A DNA stretch of 64,000 bases, taken from the NCBI RefSeq assembly GCF_025685565.1, contig NZ_JAGSYE010000002.1, positions 992,001 through 1,056,000 of the forward strand, read 5' to 3'. This DNA is from Granulicella aggregans. Its GTDB lineage: Bacteria; Acidobacteriota; Terriglobia; Terriglobales; Acidobacteriaceae. The notes beneath the pieces were generated by a model that made no database searches, had not been told where the DNA came from, and saw nothing but the letters and a program-made list of their open reading frames with translations. Positions 16,605 through 25,035 of the stretch are shown in pieces. Position 1 is the first letter of the stretch, and each line of letters opens with the position of its first letter. Both the position numbers and the translations under genes were made by a program.

Positions 16605-19445
16605 CTACGCGGGTGGCAGAGCTTCGAGCGCGGCCTTTGTCTTGTCGTACAGCATCCGCGTCTCGGCAGACTGCTTCCGCAGGCCTTCCACGATATGAGC
16701 GGGTGCCTTGGCCATGAAGGCATCGTTGGTCAACTGACGGTCGGCAGCGGCGATTCCCTTCTCGTACTTGGCTAGATCTTTGGTGAGGCGTTCGCGTTCT
16801 GCGGGTACGTCGATCTGTCGCTCGTAGACGACGGCCACATCGAAGTTGCCCGTTGAGCGAGTGCCGTCGCCGGTAAGCGCGGCTTCGGCCAGTTCGACGC
16901 CACTGACACGAGCCAACTTGGCCAGCATGTCGGCGTTCGATTGCGCGAGAGCGCCCACTTCGGCGGTCGCGTGGACGCGGATTGTGGTCGCTTCCTTTTC
17001 GGGAACTCCCATCTCCTTGCGCAGACCACGCACAGCGACGATCAGCTCCTGAACGATCTCCATGGAGCGGACTGCGGCAGCATCTTCCGGATAGCTCTCT
17101 GCCTGGGGGAACCGCGTCAATGCGATGGATTTCGCTGGCGGTGCATCGTTGTACAGGGCATGCCAGATCTCTTCCGTGATGAACGGCATGAACGGTGAAA
17201 GCAGGCGCAGCGCGGACTCGAAGACAGAGGTGAAGGCTTGCAGCGACGTGAGCGCCTCGGTATTGTCCGCGCCTGCTTCGAAGTTCAGGCGGAGCTTGAT
17301 GATCTCGAGATACCAGTCGCAAAGTTCGCCCCAGAAGAACTGGTAGACCGCGCTGGCGGCCTCGTCGAAGCGGTAGTCGGCTAGCGACTTGTTGACTTCG
17401 GCGGCGGTGGTGCCCAGGCGCGAGAGAATCCAGCGGGTTTCGAGAGGGAGCTTTGTCGATCCAGCCCACATCTCAGAGTCGAGATGCGGGGCACCCGGAT
17501 TTGTGGCCAGGCCAGCTTCCTTCGCCCGCTCGATGTTCATGAAGAGGAAGCGGGCGGCGTTCCAGATCTTGTTGGCGAAGGCGCGGTTGCCTTCGGTGCG
17601 AGCCTCGGAGAAGGCGATGTCCGTGCCGGGCGAGGCCATGCTTGCGAGCGTGAAACGCACCGCGTCCGTGCCGAACTTCGTGATGACCTCGATGGGGTCG
17701 ACCACGTTGCCCTTGGTCTTCGACATCTTCTGGCGGTCGGCGTCGCGTACCAAAGCGTGGATGTAGACCTCGCGGAACGGGACCGCATCGGCAAGTGTGC
17801 GTTGCGATCCATCGGGCATGGGCACATCGAGCATGAAGTGACTGCCGAGCATGATCATGCGCGCCACCCAGAAGAAGAGGATGTCGAAGCCGGTGACGAG
17901 GAGTTGCGTGGGGTAGAACGCGGCGAGGTCAGGGGTTAGGGTGGGTGCACCCGTCGCCGCATGGGCGTTCGGCCAGCCGAAGACGGTGAACGGCAGCAGG
18001 CCCGACGAGAACCAGGTGTCGAGAACGTCGGTCTCCTGTGTGATCTCGCTCGAGCCGCAGTGTTCGCACATGGTCGGCGTGTCGCGGGCTACCGTGATCT
18101 TCGCGCAGATGGCGCAGTGCCACGCCGGGATGCGATGTCCCCACCAGAGCTGGCGCGAGATGCACCAGTCGTAGATGTTCTTCATCCACTCGTCGTAGGT
18201 CTTGCGGTACTGGTCGGGGGTGAACTTAATGTGTCCCTGCTCGACCGCGGCGATGGCCTTGGCGGCAATGCTCTCGCCGCCTGCAGCGGGAGTCTTGTTC
18301 ACCGCGACAAACCATTGCAGCGAAAGGCGCGGCTCGATCACGTCCTTGGTGCGGTCGCAGAGACCAATGGAGTTGTTGTGGTCCTTCACGCCGACGAGCA
18401 GGCCGAACTCTTCGAGATCAGCGACGATCTTCTTTCGTGCCTCGTAGCGGTCGAGGCCGTGGTACGGCGATCCGGGCAGGTCGATGTGCGCGGTCGTGTC
18501 CATTATGTTGATGTTCGGCAGTGAATGCCTCTGACCGATGGCGAAGTCGTTGGGATCGTGCGCAGGGGTCACCTTCACGGCACCGGTGCCGAACTCCGGC
18601 TTCGCCCAGTCGTCGGCGAGCACAGGAATCTCGCGGCCCACCAGCGGAAGCTTCAGCATCTTGCCAATCAACGCGGTGTAACGCTCGTCGGTCGGGTTGA
18701 CGGCGACGGCAACGTCACCCAGCATCGTCTCGGGACGGGTCGTCGCAATGACAATAGATCCGCTGCCATCGGCCAGCGGATAGCGAATCTCGTACAGCCT
18801 ACCCAACTGCTCTTCGTGAACCACTTCGAGGTCGGAAATCGCCGTCTGGCATCCCGGGCACCAGTTCACGATGTAGGCTCCGCGATAGATCAGGCCCTGC
18901 TCATAGAGTCGGACGAAGGCCTCCTTCACCGCGACCGAGAGCCGGTCGTCCATGGTGAAGTACTCGCGGCTCCAGTCGACGGTTGAGCCGAGGCGCTTCA
19001 TCTGGTCGAGAATCGCGCCGCCGTAAAGTTGCTTCCATTGCCAGACGCGGGCCTCAAAGCCCTCGCGGCCCAGCGCCTGCCGCGTTGTGCCTTCGGCCTT
19101 CAACTGACGCTCCACCATCATTTGCGTGGCGATGCCAGCGTGGTCGGTGCCTGGCACCCACAGCGCGGTATCGCCCAGCATGCGGTGCCAGCGGGTCAGG
19201 ATGTCCATCTCCGTCTGGTTCAGCATGTGGCCGATGTGCAGACGACCGGTGACGTTGGGCGGCGGCAGAAGCTGTGTGAACTTCCTTCCCTGTTCTTCCG
19301 TACCTGCTTCAGGCGTGGCTACGTCGAACAGGCGCTCGTTCACCCAGTAGTCGGCCCAGCGCTGTTCGATGACGGAGGGGTCGTAGGCTTTCGGTAACGC
19401 TTCTTTTACTTCACTCTGCGGTGTGTCGGTCTTATCGGTACTCAT
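16605..19445 (-). CDS. valS: Valyl-tRNA synthetase
   Basis: Class I synthetase charging tRNA-Val, with an editing domain. The HIGH motif is PPPNVTGRLHIGHMLNQTE and the KMSKS motif is KMSKTKGNVVDPIE; PGTDHAGIATQMMVE and WCISRQLWWGHRIPAW are also diagnostic. The C-terminal region ends with the Val-specific coiled coil (RERLTKDLAKYEKGIAAADRQL). At 946 residues it is full length. Two short stretches, near residues 485-501 and 648-661, are unusually rich in Ala/Pro/Gly and coincide with palindromic repeat-like DNA, as if repeats had been inserted in frame. The ATG at 19445 starts MSTDKTDTPQ. Confidence 0.98.
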   Translation of the reverse strand: MSTDKTDTPQSEVKEALPKAYDPSVIEQRWADYWVNERLFDVATPEAGTEEQGRKFTQLLPPPNVTGRLHIGHMLNQTEMDILTRWHRMLGDTALWVPGTDHAGIATQMMVERQLKAEGTTRQALGREGFEARVWQWKQLYGGAILDQMKRLGSTVDWSREYFTMDDRLSVAVKEAFVRLYEQGLIYRGAYIVNWCPGCQTAISDLEVVHEEQLGRLYEIRYPLADGSGSIVIATTRPETMLGDVAVAVNPTDERYTALIGKMLKLPLVGREIPVLADDWAKPEFGTGAVKVTPAHDPNDFAIGQRHSLPNINIMDTTAHIDLPGSPYHGLDRYEARKKIVADLEEFGLLVGVKDHNNSIGLCDRTKDVIEPRLSLQWFVAVNKTPAAGGESIAAKAIAAVEQGHIKFTPDQYRKTYDEWMKNIYDWCISRQLWWGHRIPAWHCAICAKITVARDTPTMCEHCGSSEITQETDVLDTWFSSGLLPFTVFGWPNAHAATGAPTLTPDLAAFYPTQLLVTGFDILFFWVARMIMLGSHFMLDVPMPDGSQRTLADAVPFREVYIHALVRDADRQKMSKTKGNVVDPIEVITKFGTDAVRFTLASMASPGTDIAFSEARTEGNRAFANKIWNAARFLFMNIERAKEAGLATNPGAPHLDSEMWAGSTKLPLETRWILSRLGTTAAEVNKSLADYRFDEAASAVYQFFWGELCDWYLEIIKLRLNFEAGADNTEALTSLQAFTSVFESALRLLSPFMPFITEEIWHALYNDAPPAKSIALTRFPQAESYPEDAAAVRSMEIVQELIVAVRGLRKEMGVPEKEATTIRVHATAEVGALAQSNADMLAKLARVSGVELAEAALTGDGTRSTGNFDVAVVYERQIDVPAERERLTKDLAKYEKGIAAADRQLTNDAFMAKAPAHIVEGLRKQSAETRMLYDKTKAALEALPPA
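17465..17496. repeat. REP-like inverted repeat inside valS
   Basis: Arms CCCACATCTC (17465-17474) and GAGATGCGGG (17481-17490) around AGAGTC, one G.T-type mismatch, followed by GGCACCC. It has the same GGGGCACCC tail as the repeat at 14228. It is translated in frame as part of ValS (GAPHLDSEMWAG on the minus strand) at a variable surface position between the catalytic domain and the anticodon-binding domain. Confidence 0.5.
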
Positions 19446-19573
19446 GAGATTTAAGGGTAGCAGGTCAACCCAGGCAGCGCGGAGATCGTCCTTTATCTGA
19501 GACAGAGGCCTCCTTCGCCGGCTTCATCTCCACTCACCCGATGTAGACTTCTGCCTTAGAGAGGGTTTCGGCC

Positions 19574-20074
19574 ATGCACATCTTCATTCGGACCGCGCTG
19601 CTTGGACTACTCGCCGCCGCGCTCGGCACCCAGAGCGCAGCGGCCTCCAACGACCGGATCTCCTTCGGCAAAAACATTACCGTCACCGAGGGCGATCCCG
19701 CCAACGACATCGTCTGTATTGCATGCAGCGTCACCTTACAAGGGGACGTCCACGGCGACATCGTTACCGTCTTTGGCGGCATCAAGGCCGAAGGCTCGCG
19801 GGAGATATCCGGCGACGTGGTCGCGCTCGGCGGAGACCTCATCCTTCCCGGCAGCTCGACCTTGCAAGGCGATCTCGTTGTCGTCGGCGGCGACCTCGAT
19901 CTCGGTCCTGAGGCAACCGTTCATGGCGACCGATCAGTCTTCCCCGGTCGCGCGTGGATACTTCTTCCCTTTGCTCCCTTGGTAATTCTTGCCGGGATCG
20001 TCTGGCTGGCCATCTGGCTGCTTCGGCGCAACCGCTATCGCTTCCCGATGTATCCCTATGGCCGCGGTCTCTAA
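19574..20074 (+). CDS. Bactofilin-like polymer-forming protein with C-terminal membrane helix
   Basis: A 166-residue envelope protein: signal peptide (residues 1-24, ending SAAAS), then short repeated beta segments of the bactofilin/polymer-forming type (VTLQGDVHGDIVTVFGG, ISGDVVALGGDL, LQGDLVVVGGDLDLGP) that would build a right-handed beta helix, and one membrane helix (LLPFAPLVILAGIVWLAIWLL) with a basic tail. Unlike cytoskeletal bactofilins it is exported. The role is not known; similar proteins are annotated only as polymer-forming. It starts 128 bases from valS, divergently, and is followed after 11 bases by the thioredoxin-like gene. Confidence 0.75.
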   Translation: MHIFIRTALLGLLAAALGTQSAAASNDRISFGKNITVTEGDPANDIVCIACSVTLQGDVHGDIVTVFGGIKAEGSREISGDVVALGGDLILPGSSTLQGDLVVVGGDLDLGPEATVHGDRSVFPGRAWILLPFAPLVILAGIVWLAIWLLRRNRYRFPMYPYGRGL

Positions 20075-20085
20075 GAGGAGGGCCC

Positions 20086-20670
20086 ATGAGTAAGACAGAA
20101 TCGACGATGGTGAAACTGGGCACGGTCGCGCCCCCATTTGAACTGCCTGACGTAATCAGCGGAAGCGGCATGAGCCGTGACGACATCTTCGCCAGCGCCG
20201 GAGACGAGGCACGCGGGTTGCTGGTGATGTTCATCTGCGTCCACTGCCCCTATGTAATGCACGTGGAGGCGGAGTTGGCGAAGATCAGCGAGGACTACGA
20301 AGGCCTGATCGCCATGGTTGCGATCCAGAGCAACGACACAGTCGAGTACCCCGATGACGGCCCCGCAGGCATGGCCGAGCAGGCTGCACGGGTCGGCTTC
20401 CGCTTCCCTTACCTTCTGGATGAGTCACAGGAAGTAGCCCGCGAGTACGACGCGGCCTGCACTCCCGACTTCTTCCTCTTCGATGCGCGGATGCGTCTTG
20501 CGTACCGGGGCCAGTTAGACGATAGCCGTCCTCGCCGTGGCGATTTTGGCAATGATATACCGGTTACCGGCAAAGACCTTCGCGCCGCCATGGACGCCGT
20601 CATCGCAGGTAAAGCGCCCAGCCCTGAGCAAAGAACCAGCCTGGGATGCAATATCAAGTGGAAGAGTTAG
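20086..20670 (+). CDS. Thioredoxin-fold protein of the AhpC/TSA-like group
   Basis: A cytoplasmic 194-residue redox protein. The active-site stretch is LLVMFICVHCPYVMHVE, a CxxC (CVHC) at the expected place of the thioredoxin fold; AACTPDFFLFDA carries the cis-Pro loop. These proteins are widely annotated as thioredoxin family or peroxiredoxin-like; the actual partner is unknown. The ATG at 20086 has a strong ribosome-binding site (AAGAGGAGG, six bases away), which decides the start over a longer open frame. It lies 11 bases after the bactofilin-like gene, so both are likely in one operon. Confidence 0.85.
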   Translation: MSKTESTMVKLGTVAPPFELPDVISGSGMSRDDIFASAGDEARGLLVMFICVHCPYVMHVEAELAKISEDYEGLIAMVAIQSNDTVEYPDDGPAGMAEQAARVGFRFPYLLDESQEVAREYDAACTPDFFLFDARMRLAYRGQLDDSRPRRGDFGNDIPVTGKDLRAAMDAVIAGKAPSPEQRTSLGCNIKWKS

Positions 20671-20722
20671 AAAGCACTGGACCGCGAACTTGAAGTCCGC
20701 GGCCCGACTTCTCGCATGAAGA

Positions 20723-20989
20723 CTAAAGACTCTTATTGATGGCTGCGTCTGACCCATGCTGCTTCACCATCTTGTTGTAAAGCCCAAGAATGAGAAACGG
20801 CGCGGCCCACTGGCCGATAAACAAGGCCATGTCGGTCTTCTTTTGCGCCTTGTACGCTACTGAAACGCCCATCGACGCAAGCGCCGCGGCCAGGTAGACG
20901 CTAGACGGGATCTGCGATGTGAACTTCTCAATGGCTGCGGTAACTTGATCTTCCTGCGCTTCGCCGGGTGCTACACGATAGTCGGTCAT
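20723..20989 (-). CDS. Hypothetical small membrane protein
   Basis: An 88-residue protein starting MTDYRVAPGEAQED. A polar N-terminal 30 residues is followed by two hydrophobic segments, IPSSVYLAAALASMGVSVAY and MALFIGQWAAPFLILGLYNKM, so it probably spans the inner membrane twice. The ATG at 20989 is preferred to the longer open frame because the upstream part is Arg-rich and uncharacteristic. It converges on the thioredoxin-like gene. Family not recognised; similar short proteins are common in acidobacteria as hypothetical. Confidence 0.65.
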   Translation of the reverse strand: MTDYRVAPGEAQEDQVTAAIEKFTSQIPSSVYLAAALASMGVSVAYKAQKKTDMALFIGQWAAPFLILGLYNKMVKQHGSDAAINKSL

Positions 20990-21108
20990 TTGCCTCAATC
21001 TCCTAAGACGGATGTTCCGCCTGTAGGAAGAATGATGCCGATTTCGCGTTGCGCGAGAGTCTGGCTTCGTGAAATCTATGCGACTTTCATACTGCGAAAG
21101 AAACGGGA

Positions 21109-21834
21109 TCAATACGTGGTGTGGAGCGCCTGACCGGCACCTTTCTGTTCTCGAACCAATTGCCCATCCCGCATGGTCAGGATGCGGTCGGCGATTTGGG
21201 CCGCCTCTGGGTTGTGCGTGATCATCAATACGGTCTGGTTGAGCTCCCGGCTCGCATCCCGCAACATCTCGAGGACCGCATCGGAGTTTTTTGTGTCCAG
21301 GTTGCCTGTCGGCTCATCGGCCAGAACGATCGATGGCCGGGTGACCAGAGCCCTTGCGATCGCGACCCGTTGCTGTTCGCCACCAGAGAGTTCGTTCGGA
21401 CGATGGTCGAGTCGGCCAGCGATTCCGAGCTTCTCAGAGAGGTGCGCTAGAAGCTTGTGGTCGAGCGGCTTCTTCGTCTCCGCGCCCAGGTTCGCGATGT
21501 CATGCGCGATCTCAATGTTGCCAAGCGCCGAGAGTGTTGGCAGGAGATTGAACCGCTGGAAGATAAACCCGATGCGCGCGCGGCGCATCTTCGTCCGCTC
21601 CGCGTCCGACAGCTTGGCAAAGTCCGTTCCGGCGATGGTTACGGAGCCAGAAGTCGCATTGGTCAGTCCGCCCAGCACATAAAACAAGGTCGACTTGCCA
21701 GATCCGGACGGCCCGACGATGGCGACGAACTCGCCCTGTTCGATTGCGAAGTTGACGCCGTGGAGAGCATTTACTTCCAGCTTGCCGGAGCGATAGGTTT
21801 TACCGAGGTTCTGAGCGACGATGATAGGAGTCAT
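21109..21834 (-). CDS. ABC transporter ATP-binding protein, LolD/MacB-like
   Basis: A 241-residue ATPase of the LolD/MacB/FtsE group. It has Walker A GPSGSGKST, a Q-loop in GFIFQRFNLLPTLSA, the signature LSGGEQQRVAIARAL, Walker B IVLADEPTGNLD and an H-loop His in MITHNPEA. The ATG at 21834 (MTPIIVAQ) is preferred to an upstream TTG. Such ATPases normally work with a FtsX-like permease and often a periplasmic adaptor, but none lies next to it here; the upstream neighbour is divergent and the downstream one is a small hypothetical membrane protein. The substrate (lipoprotein, drug or peptide) is therefore unknown. Confidence 0.9.
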   Translation of the reverse strand: MTPIIVAQNLGKTYRSGKLEVNALHGVNFAIEQGEFVAIVGPSGSGKSTLFYVLGGLTNATSGSVTIAGTDFAKLSDAERTKMRRARIGFIFQRFNLLPTLSALGNIEIAHDIANLGAETKKPLDHKLLAHLSEKLGIAGRLDHRPNELSGGEQQRVAIARALVTRPSIVLADEPTGNLDTKNSDAVLEMLRDASRELNQTVLMITHNPEAAQIADRILTMRDGQLVREQKGAGQALHTTY

Positions 21835-21884
21835 TAGCACTATCAAGTTTATCTGCTTGAGGGGCCTGACGCGAACGGGGTTCG

Positions 21885-22478
21885 ATGAAGATTGCAGTGT
21901 GGCTGTTTTATGGCGTGGCTGGCTGGTGCGCTATCGGGCTTGTGGGATCCATCCTCTCGATTGCGAGAGGCAAGCGCGCCGAGGCGCTTCGAAACTCCGC
22001 GTGGGTGGCAGTGGTGGGCGGTGCCTACCTGTTGACGCTGCTGGCTGTCTCCACGCTTCAGAGGCAGCGCGTGGTCGCCATCGGACAGGACCAATGCTTC
22101 GGTGCCATGTGCTTCCGGGTCACGGCCGTGGATGAGGTACCGGGCCTGGTAGCGGGATCGACCGACCGCGTCGTCCGAGTCCATATCGCAGTCGCAAACC
22201 ACGGCAACTCTGCGGCGGAAGAAGGTGCTATCCGGGCGTATCTGCTGGACTCCAGGGGACGGCAGTGGTTCGCTCTCCCAGGGCTTTCAGGAAACCGGCT
22301 GACAAGCCGGGTTTCGGGCAGATCGGAGATCATCAGCCAGCCCATGTTCGGTGTGGCCAACGATGCCACTGGCCTGGGCCTCGTCCTGACCCATGGCAGC
22401 TGGCAGCCGCGGCAGTTTATCGTTGGCGACTCCGACAGCCTGGCCCATCGGCCCACCATCGTAGCGCTAGGCAGGTAG
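21885..22478 (+). CDS. Hypothetical membrane-anchored protein
   Basis: A 197-residue protein with two hydrophobic N-terminal segments (about residues 3-25 and 38-58) and a soluble, probably periplasmic part with an Ig-like beta pattern: VHIAVANHGNSAAEEGAIRAYLLDSRGRQW is reminiscent of the DUF4352/telokin-like modules. A CFGAMC pair precedes it. No function can be assigned. It starts 50 bases from the divergent ABC ATPase and converges on the response regulator. Confidence 0.65.
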   Translation: MKIAVWLFYGVAGWCAIGLVGSILSIARGKRAEALRNSAWVAVVGGAYLLTLLAVSTLQRQRVVAIGQDQCFGAMCFRVTAVDEVPGLVAGSTDRVVRVHIAVANHGNSAAEEGAIRAYLLDSRGRQWFALPGLSGNRLTSRVSGRSEIISQPMFGVANDATGLGLVLTHGSWQPRQFIVGDSDSLAHRPTIVALGR

Positions 22479-22492
22479 CAACGCCGCCGCCC

Positions 22493-22906
22493 CTAATTGG
22501 GGGTGAGTTCGGAGGTTGCGAGCGCCTGCGTGATCGCGGCCAGCAGGACTTCGGTCTCGACCGGCTTCTGCAGGAAGAGAGCTGCGCCTGCCTCAACCGA
22601 ACGCTCCGCGTGGCTTGCACGGTCACGTGCGGAGAGCACAATCACCGGGATCTGTGCCTCGGATGGCTCGCCCTGCAGCATGTTCAGCACGGTGTAGCCA
22701 TCGCCGCTGGGCATACCCAGGTCGAGCAGGATCAGGTCGGGCCGGTGTTTGCGCGCCTCGGCCACGACCGAAAGCCCATCTCCCGCACAGCACACCTCGT
22801 AGTTATTTGCACGCAAGCGGATCAACAGCGCCAGCCGCATCCCAGGGTCATCGTCCCCAATCAGGATTCTCTTCTTCGAGGAGTTCACCGCTGCCATGCA
22901 CACCAT
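22493..22906 (-). CDS. Single-domain response regulator (CheY-like receiver)
   Basis: A stand-alone receiver of 137 residues with all phosphorylation residues: the acidic pair in ILIGDDDPGMR, the phospho-acceptor Asp in LILLDLGMPSGDGY, the switch Ser in VIVLSARD, and the Lys in FLQKPVE. There is no output domain, so it acts by protein contact or in a phosphorelay. No histidine kinase is nearby. It sits 137 bases from glk on the same strand; a link to sugar use is not shown. Two ATG codons, at 22906 and 22897, could start it. Confidence 0.9.
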   Translation of the reverse strand: MVCMAAVNSSKKRILIGDDDPGMRLALLIRLRANNYEVCCAGDGLSVVAEARKHRPDLILLDLGMPSGDGYTVLNMLQGEPSEAQIPVIVLSARDRASHAERSVEAGAALFLQKPVETEVLLAAITQALATSELTPN

Positions 22907-23042
22907 CCACAGTCAGCCCCGCCCAGTCCTTGGGCGCAGGCCGTGATCTTCGACACCTACCCTCTACTTCGGCGAAAAGTCGCATCTACTGCTGAGGATC
23001 GTGAAGAAATGAACCGACTGGTAACGTGACCTCTTGTGTCAA

Positions 23043-24104
23043 TCAGTCAGCCTGCGCGGTCGTCAGGGATGCCGCGCGCTCCGAGTGGCCTGAGTTCTCG
23101 GACGCTCGAGCCTCGGCATATGCGGCCGCGCCCAGAAGCGCGCAGGTATCGTCCAGGATGACCCGCACCGGGATCGCCTCCAGAATCGAAGACATGCGAC
23201 CCTTGTCGGTAAACGCCTCGATAAAGGCACCTGCCTTCAGCGTCTTGAGGATCTTCGGGGCGATTCCGCCACCCAGATAGATTCCACCCAGAGCGAGCAC
23301 CTTCAAGGCGACATTCCCGGCTTCCGCGCCATACGCCGACGCAAAGATGCGCAGTGTCTGGAAGCAGATGTCGCTTGTCCCGTTCTCCGCGCACTCCCCG
23401 ATTACGGCGTTGGGGTCTTCCGTCGCAAGGCGCTGGGCGAGCCACACCGGCTCTTCCAACTTGAGAACGTCCTTGCAAAATCCGTAGACGTTTTTTATGC
23501 CGAGGCCGGAGACCACGCGCTCGAAGCTGACGCGGCCATGAAGCGTCCGGCGAAGATGATTCAGGAGCGCGATCTCGGTCTCGTTCCGCGCGGCAAAGTC
23601 GCAGTGTCCGCCCTCGGAAGGAATTGGGGTGTGGCTCTTCTTGCCGTCCCAGATGAGCATCGCCTGGCCCAGGCCAGTTCCGGCTGCAATCAGGCCGCGA
23701 TGTCCGACCGCCGTTGGATCGCCTTCGTGGAGGGTGAAGATCTTGTCCGGCGCAAGCTCGGAGATTCCGTAGCCGTTCGCTTCGAGGTCGTTGATCAGGA
23801 AGATGTGCTCGATCGAGAGCGACTTCGACAGCTCCCGAACGTCGAGTTCCCACGGCAGGTTGGTCAGCTTCAGCCTTCCGTCGCGCACCGGGCCGGGCAG
23901 ACCAAAGCACGCCGCCTTCACCTCGCTGCGGTCCAACTCCGCGCCGTGTGCGTCCGAGGAGAGAAAGTTGTTTACGATGTCATCCAGGCACGCAAACTCG
24001 TGCGCAGAGTACTTCTTATCGCGGAGAGCCTTCAGCCGCCCGTCTTCAAAATCGTAGAGTGCCAGGTGGACCTTGGTTCCACCCACGTCGCCAGCAAGAA
24101 TCAT
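23043..24104 (-). CDS. glk: Glucokinase
   Basis: Phosphorylates glucose to glucose-6-phosphate with ATP. The protein starts with the phosphate loop MILAGDVGGTKVHLALY and has LTNLPWELD, the catalytic Asp in INDLEANGYG, the AAGTGLGQAML glycine loop and EGGHCDFAARNE, all typical of the proteobacterial-type Glk rather than ROK kinases (no CxCGxxGC zinc motif). At 353 residues it is slightly long because of an Ala/Ser-rich tail. Its ATG directly follows the TAG stop of pgl, indicating an operon zwf-pgl-glk. Confidence 0.95.
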   Translation of the reverse strand: MILAGDVGGTKVHLALYDFEDGRLKALRDKKYSAHEFACLDDIVNNFLSSDAHGAELDRSEVKAACFGLPGPVRDGRLKLTNLPWELDVRELSKSLSIEHIFLINDLEANGYGISELAPDKIFTLHEGDPTAVGHRGLIAAGTGLGQAMLIWDGKKSHTPIPSEGGHCDFAARNETEIALLNHLRRTLHGRVSFERVVSGLGIKNVYGFCKDVLKLEEPVWLAQRLATEDPNAVIGECAENGTSDICFQTLRIFASAYGAEAGNVALKVLALGGIYLGGGIAPKILKTLKAGAFIEAFTDKGRMSSILEAIPVRVILDDTCALLGAAAYAEARASENSGHSERAASLTTAQAD

Positions 24105-24914
24105 CTAGGAAAGCTCCAGTGTGCCGACGAGCATTGAATTTGGACCCGCAATCGTCGGTGCAGGCAGCTTAGACGCTGCAGCAGCATCGAGCAAGAGAGA
24201 AAGCTTGCCGGAGGCCGGGCGGATCAGTTGGGAGGGGGTGGTATCGGGCTGGTAAGGCCCAAGCATGACCTGCGCGAGGATCTCTGCCTTGGCAGCTCCC
24301 TCGATCAGAAACGCGACCTCGCGGCCGTGGTTGATCACCGGTTTGGTCAGCGTGATGCGCCAGGTGTCCTTTTGAGGGACATGGTTCGGAGTGACGATTA
24401 GGCTGATTTCTTCGAGCGCAGCTGTGTGCGGAAAGAGCGATGCTGTGTGCCCGTCGTCGCCCATGCCCAGAAGGATCAGGTCGAAGGTCGGGGTCTCCGC
24501 GCCTTCGAGCTTGAAGGTGTTGCGAATCTCGGACTCGTAACGTGCGGCGGCCTCGGTCGGGTCGAGCTCGCCTTCCATACGGTGAATGCGCTCGGCGGGT
24601 AGCGGGACATGGTCCAGCAGCGCCTGCTTGGTCATCAGAAAGTTCGAATCCTTGTCGGTCGGCGGAACGCAGCGCTCATCCACCCAGAAGAGCTCTAGTT
24701 TGTCCCACGGAGTCTCGGCGGCAAAGGGCTTCGCCGGATCGGCAAGGAACGTGAACATCCGCTTGGGCGTGGATCCGCCAGATATCGCAATCCGTGCTAC
24801 GCCACGCGCGGCGACAGCGGACTTGGCATGCGCGGTAAACAACGCGGCGGCAGCCTCTGCGACGGCATCGGCGGTGGGAGAGACGTAGTAGGTTACGGTT
24901 GCTGCGGGAGGCAT
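24105..24914 (-). CDS. pgl: 6-phosphogluconolactonase
   Basis: Hydrolyses 6-phosphogluconolactone, the product of Zwf. The sugar-phosphate loop ARIAISGGSTPKRMF, the ELFWVDERCVPPTDKDSNFLMT motif and the catalytic region LGMGDDGHTASLFPHT identify the DevB/Pgl family (269 residues). I use the ATG at 24914 (MPPAATVTYYV); the frame stays open upstream into the end of zwf but with no convincing start. The 121 bases between it and zwf show no hairpin. Immediately followed by glk. Confidence 0.95.
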   Translation of the reverse strand: MPPAATVTYYVSPTADAVAEAAAALFTAHAKSAVAARGVARIAISGGSTPKRMFTFLADPAKPFAAETPWDKLELFWVDERCVPPTDKDSNFLMTKQALLDHVPLPAERIHRMEGELDPTEAAARYESEIRNTFKLEGAETPTFDLILLGMGDDGHTASLFPHTAALEEISLIVTPNHVPQKDTWRITLTKPVINHGREVAFLIEGAAKAEILAQVMLGPYQPDTTPSQLIRPASGKLSLLLDAAAASKLPAPTIAGPNSMLVGTLELS

Positions 24915-25035
24915 CGCGGAGTCCTTTGAGATCTCTGATTGTTCTTCGAAACTGCGTGCTTTGAAACCATGCGCCGCCGGAGAACATCCCCCGGCGGCCA
25001 CAGCGATCATCGATACATCTTTTACCGAAACAAAA

